Below, piece by piece: positions 50,906-58,693 of a DNA stretch of 64,000 bases. Both the position numbers and the translations under genes were made by a program. The notes beneath the pieces are model-generated. The model did no database searches and was not told the DNA's origin. It saw nothing but the letters and a program-made list of their open reading frames with translations. Source of the stretch: Anaerolineae bacterium (GTDB lineage Bacteria; Chloroflexota; Anaerolineae; Aggregatilineales; Phototrophicaceae); the NCBI GenBank assembly GCA_019912965.1, contig JAIOHM010000175.1:1-64000 (forward strand), given 5' to 3'. Positions within the stretch are counted from its first letter, which is position 1; each line of letters opens with the position of its first letter.

Positions 50906-52099
50906 ATGCCCACCTCCCGCGCCTATGCCTTAGCCACCGCCTCCGCCATTTTTTACCTGCTCGGCAACCAGACACAGGTTGGTTGGCTGTACATGGTATC
51001 GGCGCTGCTGTTAGGGGTTGTCCTCGCGGCCTATCCGCTGAATCGTGGTGCGCTCCGCAAAATCACAGGCGAACGGCGCGTTGGCACAGCCGGGGAAGTC
51101 GATTTGTACGAAGGCGACGAAACCAGCATCGAACTCACCCTGCGGAAAAACAGCGGCATTGGCACAGGCCATATCCGCCTTGCCGAAAATTGCCCTCTCG
51201 CTGCTCCCGATAGCCCCCAACGCACTACCCGCTTGTTCATCCCCAGCCTGCCGGGAAAAGGCGCGGTTCAATTTACTTATGCTGTAACGCTGTACAAGCG
51301 CGGTCTGCATACCTTCCCATCGCTAAACCTCGCGTCCGGTGCACCCTTCGGTTTATTCACGCAGACGCGAACATTGGATGTCCCCACGCGAACGCTTATT
51401 TACCCGGAAGTCCGTCCACTGGAACGGCTGGATTTGCTGGATAAACGCCTCGCTGCCGAAGTTGCTCGTCCGCGTGCGGGAGTTGGTTACGAAGCCTTAG
51501 GTGTCCGTCCTTACCGCACAGGCGATTCACCCCGCCATATTCACTGGCGATCTGTAGCCCGTACCGGACAACTCATCAGCAAAGAGTTTGCCGACGAAGC
51601 CCAGCCCGGTTTGACTCTGGCGCTCGATCTGTTCGCCTATCCCTATACGAAAACCGAGAGTAAACACACCTCTTTCGAGTGGGCGGTAAAATCCGCCGCC
51701 AGCATAGCCGATTACGCTCGTCAAAAAGGGTACGGATTGCATCTGCTGGCCGATGACGAAGCCTTAGCCGTTCCGATGGGGCCGGTCACTTGGGAACCCT
51801 TGCTGCAATATTTGGCGCGCGTCCAGCCCACCGGAAAGCGCACCCTTCCACAGGTAATCGGCGGGCAGGTCACGCAGATGTTTGTTGCAGCTATTCTCGC
51901 GTGGCCGGATGCTCAAGCTGTCGCCCCGCTGCTTGAACTGCGTAACCGCCGGATTGAAGTCCTCGCTGTATTGATCGACTCATCCTCGTTTCCTGATGGC
52001 GGCCCATCTGCTGACAATTTAGCCGGAGAACTAACCGCCGCCGGAATCGATGTGCGTATTCTCCGCTTTAGTGATGATTGGGCAAGCCAGCTTTCATGA
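50906..52099 (+). CDS. DUF58 domain protein, MoxR partner
   Basis: The 397-residue protein has two membrane segments in the first 45 residues, a beta-rich middle, and the DUF58 signature RPYRTGDSPRHIHWRSVART near residue 205, followed by a VWA-like fold. Its ATG abuts the MoxR stop. The usual third gene (a transglutaminase-like membrane protein) is absent; instead a P-type ATPase follows after 160 bp. Function unknown. Confidence 0.88.
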   Translation: MPTSRAYALATASAIFYLLGNQTQVGWLYMVSALLLGVVLAAYPLNRGALRKITGERRVGTAGEVDLYEGDETSIELTLRKNSGIGTGHIRLAENCPLAAPDSPQRTTRLFIPSLPGKGAVQFTYAVTLYKRGLHTFPSLNLASGAPFGLFTQTRTLDVPTRTLIYPEVRPLERLDLLDKRLAAEVARPRAGVGYEALGVRPYRTGDSPRHIHWRSVARTGQLISKEFADEAQPGLTLALDLFAYPYTKTESKHTSFEWAVKSAASIADYARQKGYGLHLLADDEALAVPMGPVTWEPLLQYLARVQPTGKRTLPQVIGGQVTQMFVAAILAWPDAQAVAPLLELRNRRIEVLAVLIDSSSFPDGGPSADNLAGELTAAGIDVRILRFSDDWASQLS

Positions 52100-52125
52100 C
52101 ACTGAAAAAGTCTTTTCCCGAATTG

Positions 52126-52160
52126 AACTGAAAACTGAAAACCGATAACTGACAACTACC
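52126..52160. repeat. 7-bp-period repeat upstream of the P-type ATPase
   Basis: ACT (once ACC) recurs at 52127, 52134, 52141, 52148 and 52155, in units like AACTGAA. It lies 27 bp past the DUF58 stop, before the ATPase promoter at 52186. Confidence 0.8.
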
Positions 52161-52185
52161 CAAACCATCCCCGCCAAATGGCGCG

Positions 52186-52214
52186 TTGACGCTGTTTCGT
52201 CATCCGTGTTATCT
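52186..52214 (+). promoter_or_regulatory. Promoter of the P-type ATPase gene
   Basis: TTGACG (52186-52191) and TTATCT (52209-52214) are 17 bp apart, followed by a GAGG ribosome site about 8 bases before ATG 52260. No metal-regulator palindrome stands out. Confidence 0.6.
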
Positions 52215-52259
52215 TCAATATATGAATGATTACGCATGTATTGAGACGAGGTATCGTTG

Positions 52260-54524
52260 ATGAATACCTACCGTGTTCATGGAATGGATTGTGCCAATTG
52301 TGCCCGTGAACTGGAAACCGGCATTGCGAAGTTGCCCGGTGTACAAACTGTCCGTGTCGATTTTGCGACTGCCAAACTGCATGTCGAGGGCGATGTTCCC
52401 TTCGATAAATTAGCCGCCCGCGCTGAGGCCTTCGGCAAAACCCTTGAAGCGGATACAGCTGATTCTAAATCTGCTCCATCCAATCCAAGCGGGGTAATCG
52501 GCTTTCTGCGCTATTTGCTCACCCGCAGTGAAACCCGTTTGGCGATAGCGGGTGGCGCGATTCTGCTGCTCGGTGTTTTTATGGCGGTGGCTTTGAATGC
52601 TCACGAATTGGCAAACGCCGTTTACATTCTGGCGACTCTGGTAGCACTTGTTCCCATCGCCCGCAGCGGCCTCCGCACCCTGTTCATTAACCGCGATTTC
52701 AACATCAATCTGTTGATGACCATTGCCGCCATCGGCGCGATTTTGATTGGTGAAACGTTGGAAGCCGCAACCGTGATTTTCCTGTTCGCCGTCGGTGAAG
52801 CATTAGAAGGTTATACTGCCGACCGTGCTCGCAACAGTTTGCGCGGCCTGCTCGAACTCGCGCCCGCCACCGCCACCCGCCTGATATCACCTGCCTTCAC
52901 TCCCGATCCCACACTCCTGATCGCCCTTCCAGCATCAGATTCTGAAACCTCATCCCTCATCCCTCATCCCTCATCCCTAAATTCTCAGTCCTCCGAATCT
53001 ACCGTCCCGGTAGCCGACCTCCTCATCGGCGACACCATTCTCGTCAAACCCGGCGAACGCATCCCGATGGATGGCACGATTACATCCGGCGAAAGCGGCG
53101 TCAACCAAGCCCCGATTACGGGCGAGAGTGTCCCTGTTCATAAAGCACAAGGCGCGGAAGTCTACGCCGGGACGATCAACGGTGAAGGGGCGCTGCAAAT
53201 CCGTGTCACCCGCCTTGCTGCGGATAACACCCTCAACCGCATCATTAAGATGGTCGAAGAAGCCCAAAGCGTCCGTGCGCCTAGCCAACGTCTAATTGAT
53301 CAATTCGCCCGTTGGTATACTCCCGGAGTCGTCGTATTGGCGACTGCTGTAGCGCTGATTCCGCCGCTGTTGTTCAATGCGCCTTTTTACAACACCCTTG
53401 ATGGCACACAGGGCTGGCTCTACCGTGCATTGGAACTGCTGGTCATCGCCTGCCCATGCTCGCTGGTCATCAGCACCCCTGTAACCATCATCAGCGCCAT
53501 CACTGCCGCCGCCCGTCATGGAGTCCTCATCAAAGGCGGCGCACATCTGGAATCGCTAGGCAGCGTTCAAACCATTGCTTTCGATAAAACCGGGACGCTC
53601 ACGCGCGGTCAACCCACGCTGACTCTCGCCCGTTCCGCCGATTGTGCCACAGGCGAATCCTGCGCCGAATGTGACGATGTGCTGGCTTTAGCCTATGCTG
53701 TCGAGAAACGCAGCGCCCACCCACTGGCGAAAGCCGTTGTCGATGCAGCCGGTTCGCGCGGCTTGGATACCCGTTATGCTCCGGCGGAATCGGTTGCCAT
53801 GCTTTCCGGTCGCGGTGTACAGGGGCAGGTAAATGGTAAACTCATAACCGTTGGTAGCCATGCGCTATTTGAAGCTGAACATCCCCACAGCCGTGATCTA
53901 TGCAACTGGGTGGATGCGGCAGAAGCGCAGGGACAAACGACCATGCTGCTGTGCGATGGTGACCGTGTGCGTGGATTTATCGCCGTAGCGGACGAACCCC
54001 GTGCCGACAGCCAGCAGGTGATTGCCGATCTGAAAAACCTCGGCATCCAGACCGTGATGCTCACGGGCGATAATGCCACCGTAGCCGAATCCATCGGCAA
54101 AACGGTTGGCGTGAACGATGTCCGCGCCGGATTGCTCCCTGCCGATAAAGTTGATGCCGTCAAAGGCTTGCTCAATACTCAAGGGCGTGTAGCGATGGTT
54201 GGTGATGGTGTCAACGATACCCCGGCCTTAGCCGCCGCGACCGTTGGCATAGCGATGGGTGGGGCAGGCAGCGCCCAGGCAATGGAAACCGCCGACATCG
54301 CCCTCATGGCGGATGATCTACGACAGTTACCCTATGCTGTCCGTCTATCGCGCTTTGCCCGTTCGCTCATCAGCCAGAACATTATCCTCAGTTTGGGGCT
54401 AAAAGCCGCCTTCATGCTGCTGGCTTTAGCCGGAGGAGCGTCCCTCTGGATGGCTGTCTTTGCTGATGTCGGCATGTCCCTGATCGTCACCCTGAACGGA
54501 ATGCGCCCCGTCCGCTTCGAATAA
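52260..54524 (+). CDS. Heavy-metal P-type ATPase (Zn/Cd/Pb type)
   Basis: The 754-residue membrane pump has an HMA domain with CxxC (Cys11, Cys14 in MDCANC), the actuator motif ITGES at 286-290, the metal site CPC at 398-400, phosphorylated Asp442 in FDKTGTLTRG, HP at 487-488 (SAHPL) and GDGVNDTPALAAA. These fit the Zn/Cd/Pb exporters. An atypical insert of about 40 residues (209-248) lies in the actuator region before VADLLIGD and is encoded partly by a 7-bp repeat. A Cys cluster (DCATGESCAEC, 461-471) in the nucleotide domain is unusual. Its own promoter lies at 52186. Confidence 0.92.
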   Translation: MNTYRVHGMDCANCARELETGIAKLPGVQTVRVDFATAKLHVEGDVPFDKLAARAEAFGKTLEADTADSKSAPSNPSGVIGFLRYLLTRSETRLAIAGGAILLLGVFMAVALNAHELANAVYILATLVALVPIARSGLRTLFINRDFNINLLMTIAAIGAILIGETLEAATVIFLFAVGEALEGYTADRARNSLRGLLELAPATATRLISPAFTPDPTLLIALPASDSETSSLIPHPSSLNSQSSESTVPVADLLIGDTILVKPGERIPMDGTITSGESGVNQAPITGESVPVHKAQGAEVYAGTINGEGALQIRVTRLAADNTLNRIIKMVEEAQSVRAPSQRLIDQFARWYTPGVVVLATAVALIPPLLFNAPFYNTLDGTQGWLYRALELLVIACPCSLVISTPVTIISAITAAARHGVLIKGGAHLESLGSVQTIAFDKTGTLTRGQPTLTLARSADCATGESCAECDDVLALAYAVEKRSAHPLAKAVVDAAGSRGLDTRYAPAESVAMLSGRGVQGQVNGKLITVGSHALFEAEHPHSRDLCNWVDAAEAQGQTTMLLCDGDRVRGFIAVADEPRADSQQVIADLKNLGIQTVMLTGDNATVAESIGKTVGVNDVRAGLLPADKVDAVKGLLNTQGRVAMVGDGVNDTPALAAATVGIAMGGAGSAQAMETADIALMADDLRQLPYAVRLSRFARSLISQNIILSLGLKAAFMLLALAGGASLWMAVFADVGMSLIVTLNGMRPVRFE
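52951..52978. repeat. CATCCCT tandem repeat inside the P-type ATPase gene
   Basis: Four perfect 7-bp units CATCCCT fill 52951-52978. They encode part of a Ser/Pro/His-rich insert in the actuator region. The total insert keeps the reading frame. Confidence 0.85.
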
Positions 54525-54542
54525 CCAATAATCTGTCACATT

Positions 54543-54574
54543 AAAAGGCGAGTTGTGGACTCCACTCGCCTTTT
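54543..54574 (+). terminator. Intrinsic terminator after the P-type ATPase
   Basis: AAAAGGCGAGT (54543-54553) and ACTCGCCTTTT (54564-54574) pair perfectly, 11 bp, loop of 10, ending in a T-run. It lies 18 bp after the stop. Confidence 0.9.
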
Positions 54575-54656
54575 TGATTCTCTCCGTTTGCAAAAAATTC
54601 CCGAATACGGCAGATTCTACGTCGTGACTCGAATCACCTAAATATTGAGGCTTATG

Positions 54657-55553
54657 ATGACCATTCGCATTGGTAACGCCCCTGTAAGCTGGGGCATCTA
54701 CGAATTTAAAGACATCGAACCGAAATATCCTTTCCAGCGCGTGCTGGATGAAATTGTCGAAACCGGCTACACGGGGTTGGAACTCGGCCCTTGGGGCTAC
54801 CTGCCTACCGACCCCGACCAACTCCGTCCAGAATTGGATAAACGCGGTTTACAACTGCTCTCGTCCTATGTCCCGGTCAAGCTGGTTGACCCTAATGCTC
54901 ACGCTGACGGCGAAGCCCACGCGCTGAAAGTCGGCAAATTGCTGGCCGCACTCGGTGCAAAAGTCATCGTCCTCGCGGATGACAACGGCATGGTTCCCGA
55001 ATTGTTCGCGCAGGCAGGGCAGCGCAAAGGTTCGGCCTTATCCGCCGATCAATGGGATGTGTTCGCATCCGGTGTCAACCGCATCGCCCGCAAAGTCCAC
55101 GACGACTTAGGGCTGAAAATTGTTTTTCATCATCACTGCGCCGGATATGTTGAGACGCCGGAAGAAACCCGTAATCTCCTTGACCGCACCACGCCCGAAC
55201 TTGTCGGCCTCTGCTTGGATACCGGACATTATCACTATGCAGGCGGGGATGCCCTCCAGTGTATCAAGGAATATGGCGAGCGTGTCCGTTATCTGCATTT
55301 CAAAGACTGCGATCCCAACATCCGCCAGATGTGCATCGACGAAAAACTGAACTACCGCGAAGCGACACAGGCGGGCGTATTCTGTGAACTCGGTCAGGGC
55401 GTGGTGGATTTCCCCGGTATTATTGCTGAAGTGGAAAAACTCGGTTATGACGGCTGGGCAATTGTCGAACAGGATGTACTGACCGACGACCTCGAAGCGC
55501 CGCGCCGCAGTGCCCGCCGCAACCGTGAATATCTCAAGAAGCTGGGCTTATAA
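54657..55553 (+). CDS. Sugar phosphate isomerase/epimerase (IolE-like)
   Basis: The TIM-barrel protein (about 299 residues) begins MTIRIGNAPVSWGIYEFKD, typical of inosose dehydratase-like enzymes. Metal-site segments are GLELGPWGYLPTDP, HHHCAGYVETPEE, LCLDTGHYHYAGG and YLHFKDC. The reaction could be inosose dehydration or another sugar conversion. GAGG lies six bases before ATG 54657; an ATG at 54654 is the alternative. No inositol genes are adjacent. Confidence 0.78.
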   Translation: MTIRIGNAPVSWGIYEFKDIEPKYPFQRVLDEIVETGYTGLELGPWGYLPTDPDQLRPELDKRGLQLLSSYVPVKLVDPNAHADGEAHALKVGKLLAALGAKVIVLADDNGMVPELFAQAGQRKGSALSADQWDVFASGVNRIARKVHDDLGLKIVFHHHCAGYVETPEETRNLLDRTTPELVGLCLDTGHYHYAGGDALQCIKEYGERVRYLHFKDCDPNIRQMCIDEKLNYREATQAGVFCELGQGVVDFPGIIAEVEKLGYDGWAIVEQDVLTDDLEAPRRSARRNREYLKKLGL

Positions 55554-55596
55554 CTTATCGCTGATGGAACATGGTTTTATTGTATTAGGTCTTTTT

Positions 55597-55627
55597 CCCC
55601 TCTACCGGAGGGGTAGGGGGTTGGGAC
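55597..55627. repeat. GC-rich hairpin repeat before an unknown gene
   Basis: CCCCTC (55597-55602) and GAGGGG (55608-55613) pair around loop TACCG; a G-rich tail GGGGG follows to about 55620. It is of the same kind as the elements near 2255 and 25449. The tail also serves as the ribosome site region of the next gene. Confidence 0.5.
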
Positions 55628-56095
55628 TTGGCTGAGTCTATTCGTGACCGTCTTCGGCGCTGGAAATTTAATTTACTCCCATCCTATCGGGGCAGCGGCG
55701 GCTGGATAACCTACCTTTCACCCGATTGGCGCGAGGTCAAAATCAAGCTGCCGTTGAATATCTGGACGCGCAATTATGTCGGCACAACCTTCTGTGGCAG
55801 TTTATATGCGGCGGTTGCCCCTTTTTACATGGCAATGATCGCCCTGAATTTGGGGCTGGAATACATGGTGTGGGATAAAACCGTCACCATCCATTTCAAG
55901 AAGCCGGGGCAGGGTACGCTTTATGCCCACTTCAAACTGGAAGCCGACGACCTCGCCGCTATCAAAGCCGATCTGGAAGCCAAACGTTCCGTTGAACGTA
56001 TCTATACCATAGACCTCGTAGATGCGGCGGGCGTTGTCCATGTCTCCTTTGAGGAAGTCATCTACATCCGGCGCAAAAGAACGGAAAAGGCATGA
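55628..56095 (+). CDS. Hypothetical protein, operon with 56092
   Basis: The 155-residue protein begins at TTG 55628 (start uncertain), with a hydrophobic stretch LYAAVAPFYMAMIALNLGLE near residue 60, then a mixed region (TVTIHFKKPGQGTLYAHFKL) and VHVSFEEVIYIRRKRTEKA at the end. This resembles DUF4442-like hotdog proteins of similar length, but I am not sure. The next gene overlaps by 4 bp. Confidence 0.6.
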   Translation: MAESIRDRLRRWKFNLLPSYRGSGGWITYLSPDWREVKIKLPLNIWTRNYVGTTFCGSLYAAVAPFYMAMIALNLGLEYMVWDKTVTIHFKKPGQGTLYAHFKLEADDLAAIKADLEAKRSVERIYTIDLVDAAGVVHVSFEEVIYIRRKRTEKA

Positions 56096-56958
56096 ACAAC
56101 GAAATCCAACTGACGACCATGCTGCTGTTTTGCGGCAGCATAGGTGTTTTGGTGGCTTTGTCCATCTTTGCTGTCCAACGGCAGCTTCGGTTTCAACGTG
56201 CGTTGGAAGCCCGCCGCGAGAAACTGCGCGTGGATGAAGGGTTGGTTGGTTTCACCGATACTGCTCCTCTGAAGTACTACCACGTGACCATCAACGGCGT
56301 GAATAGCGACAGTGGACGGGCAGTAATCGCCGTGACCAATGGGCGTTTATTGGCGATGCAACGCCGCGAAACCCTGAGTTTGCTTTTCAGCTTTCCGCAT
56401 GATCAACTCCGCTGGTTTGGCCGCCCACAGAAATATACCGACGGTATCAATGAAATCTGGCTGCACTACGAAACCGAAAACGGCTGGAAACTGCTCAAAC
56501 TGTGGATGCACCGTGCTGTGATGCAGGATGTGGTTCGCGCCTTGAAAACCATTTCACCGCCCGAATTGGTCACAGCTTACCGTCGTCGTCGCCCCTATAT
56601 CCACGCTGAACCGATCACTGCCCATCCCGCCGCACAGGATATTCACGGGGCATGGACTCTGGCTGAACCCGTCATGCTCTACTTGATGCCGCGTTTTCTG
56701 CTGATTTTGGATGGCGAAACGGTTTTGCGGAAAATCCCTTTAGAAGCTGTGCAGCAGATTGGGGCGCTCCGCCGTCTCGATCAACCCGGCGCACAAGGGC
56801 TGCTGCGTTTCCATGCCGAAGAAGAAACCTTCGCTTTCGCCCTCGATCAACACGAAGCCTTTGCCAATGCTGTAGCCGATGCCGCCAAGCGCACATTGGA
56901 AGCCCCGATGGAACGGAAGCAAAAAGGCAAAGATGATTACGAGGATGAGGACGAATAA
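56092..56958 (+). CDS. Hypothetical membrane-anchored protein
   Basis: The 288-residue protein has one N-terminal membrane segment (MLLFCGSIGVLVALSIFAV). The cytoplasmic part contains two PH-like or GRAM-like beta-rich units: GRAVIAVTNGRLLAMQRRET and FLLILDGETVLRKIPLEAVQ, and an acidic tail (DDYEDEDE). ATGA overlap with the previous gene indicates coupled translation. No family is recognised. Confidence 0.65.
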   Translation: MNNEIQLTTMLLFCGSIGVLVALSIFAVQRQLRFQRALEARREKLRVDEGLVGFTDTAPLKYYHVTINGVNSDSGRAVIAVTNGRLLAMQRRETLSLLFSFPHDQLRWFGRPQKYTDGINEIWLHYETENGWKLLKLWMHRAVMQDVVRALKTISPPELVTAYRRRRPYIHAEPITAHPAAQDIHGAWTLAEPVMLYLMPRFLLILDGETVLRKIPLEAVQQIGALRRLDQPGAQGLLRFHAEEETFAFALDQHEAFANAVADAAKRTLEAPMERKQKGKDDYEDEDE

Positions 56959-57587
56959 CCGCCTGATAAACAGGTGATAGCAGGTAATCTTGCGATGCGT
57001 ATTACGAACACTCTTGAATCAGGGATGATCCGCGAACCGTTAGAATCCCCCAACTTGGCTTGCTTTATTAGTCTTTTTGTTCTATGATGGGGTTGGTAGC
57101 ATAATCAGTTTATCTTGCTAAAAGCTGATAGCTGACCGCCAATCGCTGTAAAGCGAGTATTGCAGCGGCACTCCAAATCCGAATCGCCGCAATACTTTTT
57201 GTCCGACAAACCCAGTCCGACAAAGACGACGACGACAATCCCGGTTGATTTGAACGCCAAATCCGATATACACACGGTGTTTTAAAAAACACCTCACCCC
57301 GTCCGATAAGCCGCCGTCGATCCCGTATTTTTCTGGAAACTGATAACTGGCAACTGGTAACTGACAATGACGACTTTGACGACATTTCCCCTCAGCAAGT
57401 GTCATTTGCGACAAAATGCGCTGCCGCAATCGCAATCGCCGCAAACCCGATCTTATGAGTTTAACTGAAAACTATGAACTGATAACCGATAACTAAAGTG
57501 GCGGCGAAACCCATCTTCGCCATCGCCATCGCCGCCGCCATCGCCACCACATTCTGGAAACTGGAAACGTGTAACTGGAAACTACAA
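56959..57587. other. 629-bp mosaic intergenic region
   Basis: No gene is seen. It contains four blocks of 7-bp-period repeats (57117-57151, 57338-57369, 57463-57494 and 57559-57583), a hairpin GTATT/AATAC with GCGGC/GCCGC inner stem (57157-57195) followed by TTTTT, a palindrome GGTGTTTT/AAAACACC (57276-57293), a 14-bp-spaced direct repeat GTCCGACAAA (57201 and 57215), and triplet-like GCCATC repeats near 57520-57550. The hairpin with T-run is a likely terminator of the gene at 56092. Confidence 0.7.
57157..57200 (+). terminator. Probable intrinsic terminator
   Basis: GTATT (57157-57161) pairs with AATAC (57191-57195), and GCGGC (57165-57169) with GCCGC (57186-57190), separated by a three-base bulge. 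TTTTT follows at 57196-57200. It would end transcripts from the 55628-56958 pair. Confidence 0.6.
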
Positions 57588-58523
57588 TTAGGAGTGTTGA
57601 ATGCCATCGATCAGAGCATGAACCGAATCGTAAAGCCGTGTTTCGCCGTGTCTTGTAACCTGCCAGCGCCCTTTTTCGAGGATGTCTACCCGCACGGCTG
57701 ACTCGCTCCCCCCGCGCACCACGCAGAAACCTGCCCGTTCCAATGCGCGTTCTGTCCACAAACCGGGCAAGCCCTCGCCGTGTAAATCGACGGTTCCAGC
57801 GGGGTGAGTATTGCCCCGGAACGAGCCTGTATAAGCATCGAACGTCACGCCCTCACCCCGGAACGCGGCCTCGAATGCCCCGCTGAGTACCAAATCTTCC
57901 GGCGCGCCGACCTGTAACGAACTCCCTTTGGGTAAAAGCCAAATGCGGTCAGCCGTCCGTAGCGCCAGATCGAGGTCATGGGTTGAAAGCAGAATTGCCC
58001 GTCCGGTTTCACGTGCCAGAGTCCGCAGCATCGTCATAATTTCAGCCCGCCGGGGCAGGTCGAGGAAAGCCGTCGGTTCATCCAGCATCATCAGCGCCGG
58101 TTCTTGTGCCAGTGCGCGGGCAATCATCACCTTCTGCCGTTCACCATCGCTCAACTCGCTCACATTCCGTCCGGCCAAATCCGTTGCGCCAACCGCCTGA
58201 ATCGCCCACCGAACAACGGTTTCATCTTCCGGCGTCAGCGTCCCTAACCATCCGGTGTAAGGATGCCGCCCCAACGCCACCAGTGCGTAAGCCGAAAGGA
58301 TGCCCACATCCACCCGTTCCGTCAGCACAATGCTCAACCGCTGCGCCAACTGCCGGGGAGTCAGCTTACCCAAATCATCGCCCATCAGCGTGATCGTACC
58401 CTTCAGAGGCGGTTGCATTCCGGCTAATGTCCGCATCAGCGTGGATTTGCCCGCGCCGTTCGGCCCGATCAGGCAGATCATCTCGCCCGCCTGAATGCTC
58501 ACATCAATCCCGCTGACAATCAC
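57588..58523 (-). CDS. btuD: Cobalamin-type ABC transporter ATPase
   Basis: The FecE/BtuD-like ATPase has Walker A IGPNGAGKSTLM (residues 19-30), signature ELSDGERQKVMIARAL, Walker B LMMLDEPTAFLD and H-loop STHDLDLAL. The usual N-terminus (LSIGYAQGRKPPKVIVSG) lies upstream of GTG 58523 and is in frame, but no ATG, GTG or TTG precedes it before a stop at 58617, so the true start is uncertain. A 7-bp repeat at 58566-58617 occupies the start region. The C-terminal 60 residues extend beyond the usual family length. Confidence 0.85.
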   Translation of the reverse strand: MIVSGIDVSIQAGEMICLIGPNGAGKSTLMRTLAGMQPPLKGTITLMGDDLGKLTPRQLAQRLSIVLTERVDVGILSAYALVALGRHPYTGWLGTLTPEDETVVRWAIQAVGATDLAGRNVSELSDGERQKVMIARALAQEPALMMLDEPTAFLDLPRRAEIMTMLRTLARETGRAILLSTHDLDLALRTADRIWLLPKGSSLQVGAPEDLVLSGAFEAAFRGEGVTFDAYTGSFRGNTHPAGTVDLHGEGLPGLWTERALERAGFCVVRGGSESAVRVDILEKGRWQVTRHGETRLYDSVHALIDGIQHS

Positions 58524-58565
58524 TTTCGGCGGTTTCCGTCCCTGAGCATACCCAATCGACAGCGA

Positions 58566-58617
58566 TTCAGTACTGAGGACTGAGTGCTGAGTAGCTAGTA
58601 ACGAGTGATGAGTAGGT
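58566..58617. repeat. 7-bp-period repeat at the btuD start
   Basis: GAG or close variants recur at 58575, 58582, 58589, 58603 and 58610 (with TAG at 58596), giving at least six units. The block covers the region where the start of btuD is expected. Confidence 0.8.
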
Positions 58618-58693
58618 CATGGATTTAAATAGAACATATCTAAAATACTCTGTGAAACCTCTGTGCTCTCTGCGTCTCTGTGGTTCAATCTTC

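Noticed and set aside
52951..52978. Frameshift or pseudogene in the P-type ATPase
   Set aside because: The frame is open through the repeat and all catalytic motifs are present on both sides.
57110..57444. Short minus-strand frames before btuD
   Set aside because: They consist of repeat and hairpin sequence, lack a credible ribosome site and show no domain.
10109..58617. CRISPR array from the repeated short units
   Set aside because: The units are 7 bp with no spacers, are degenerate and are scattered; no cas gene is present.
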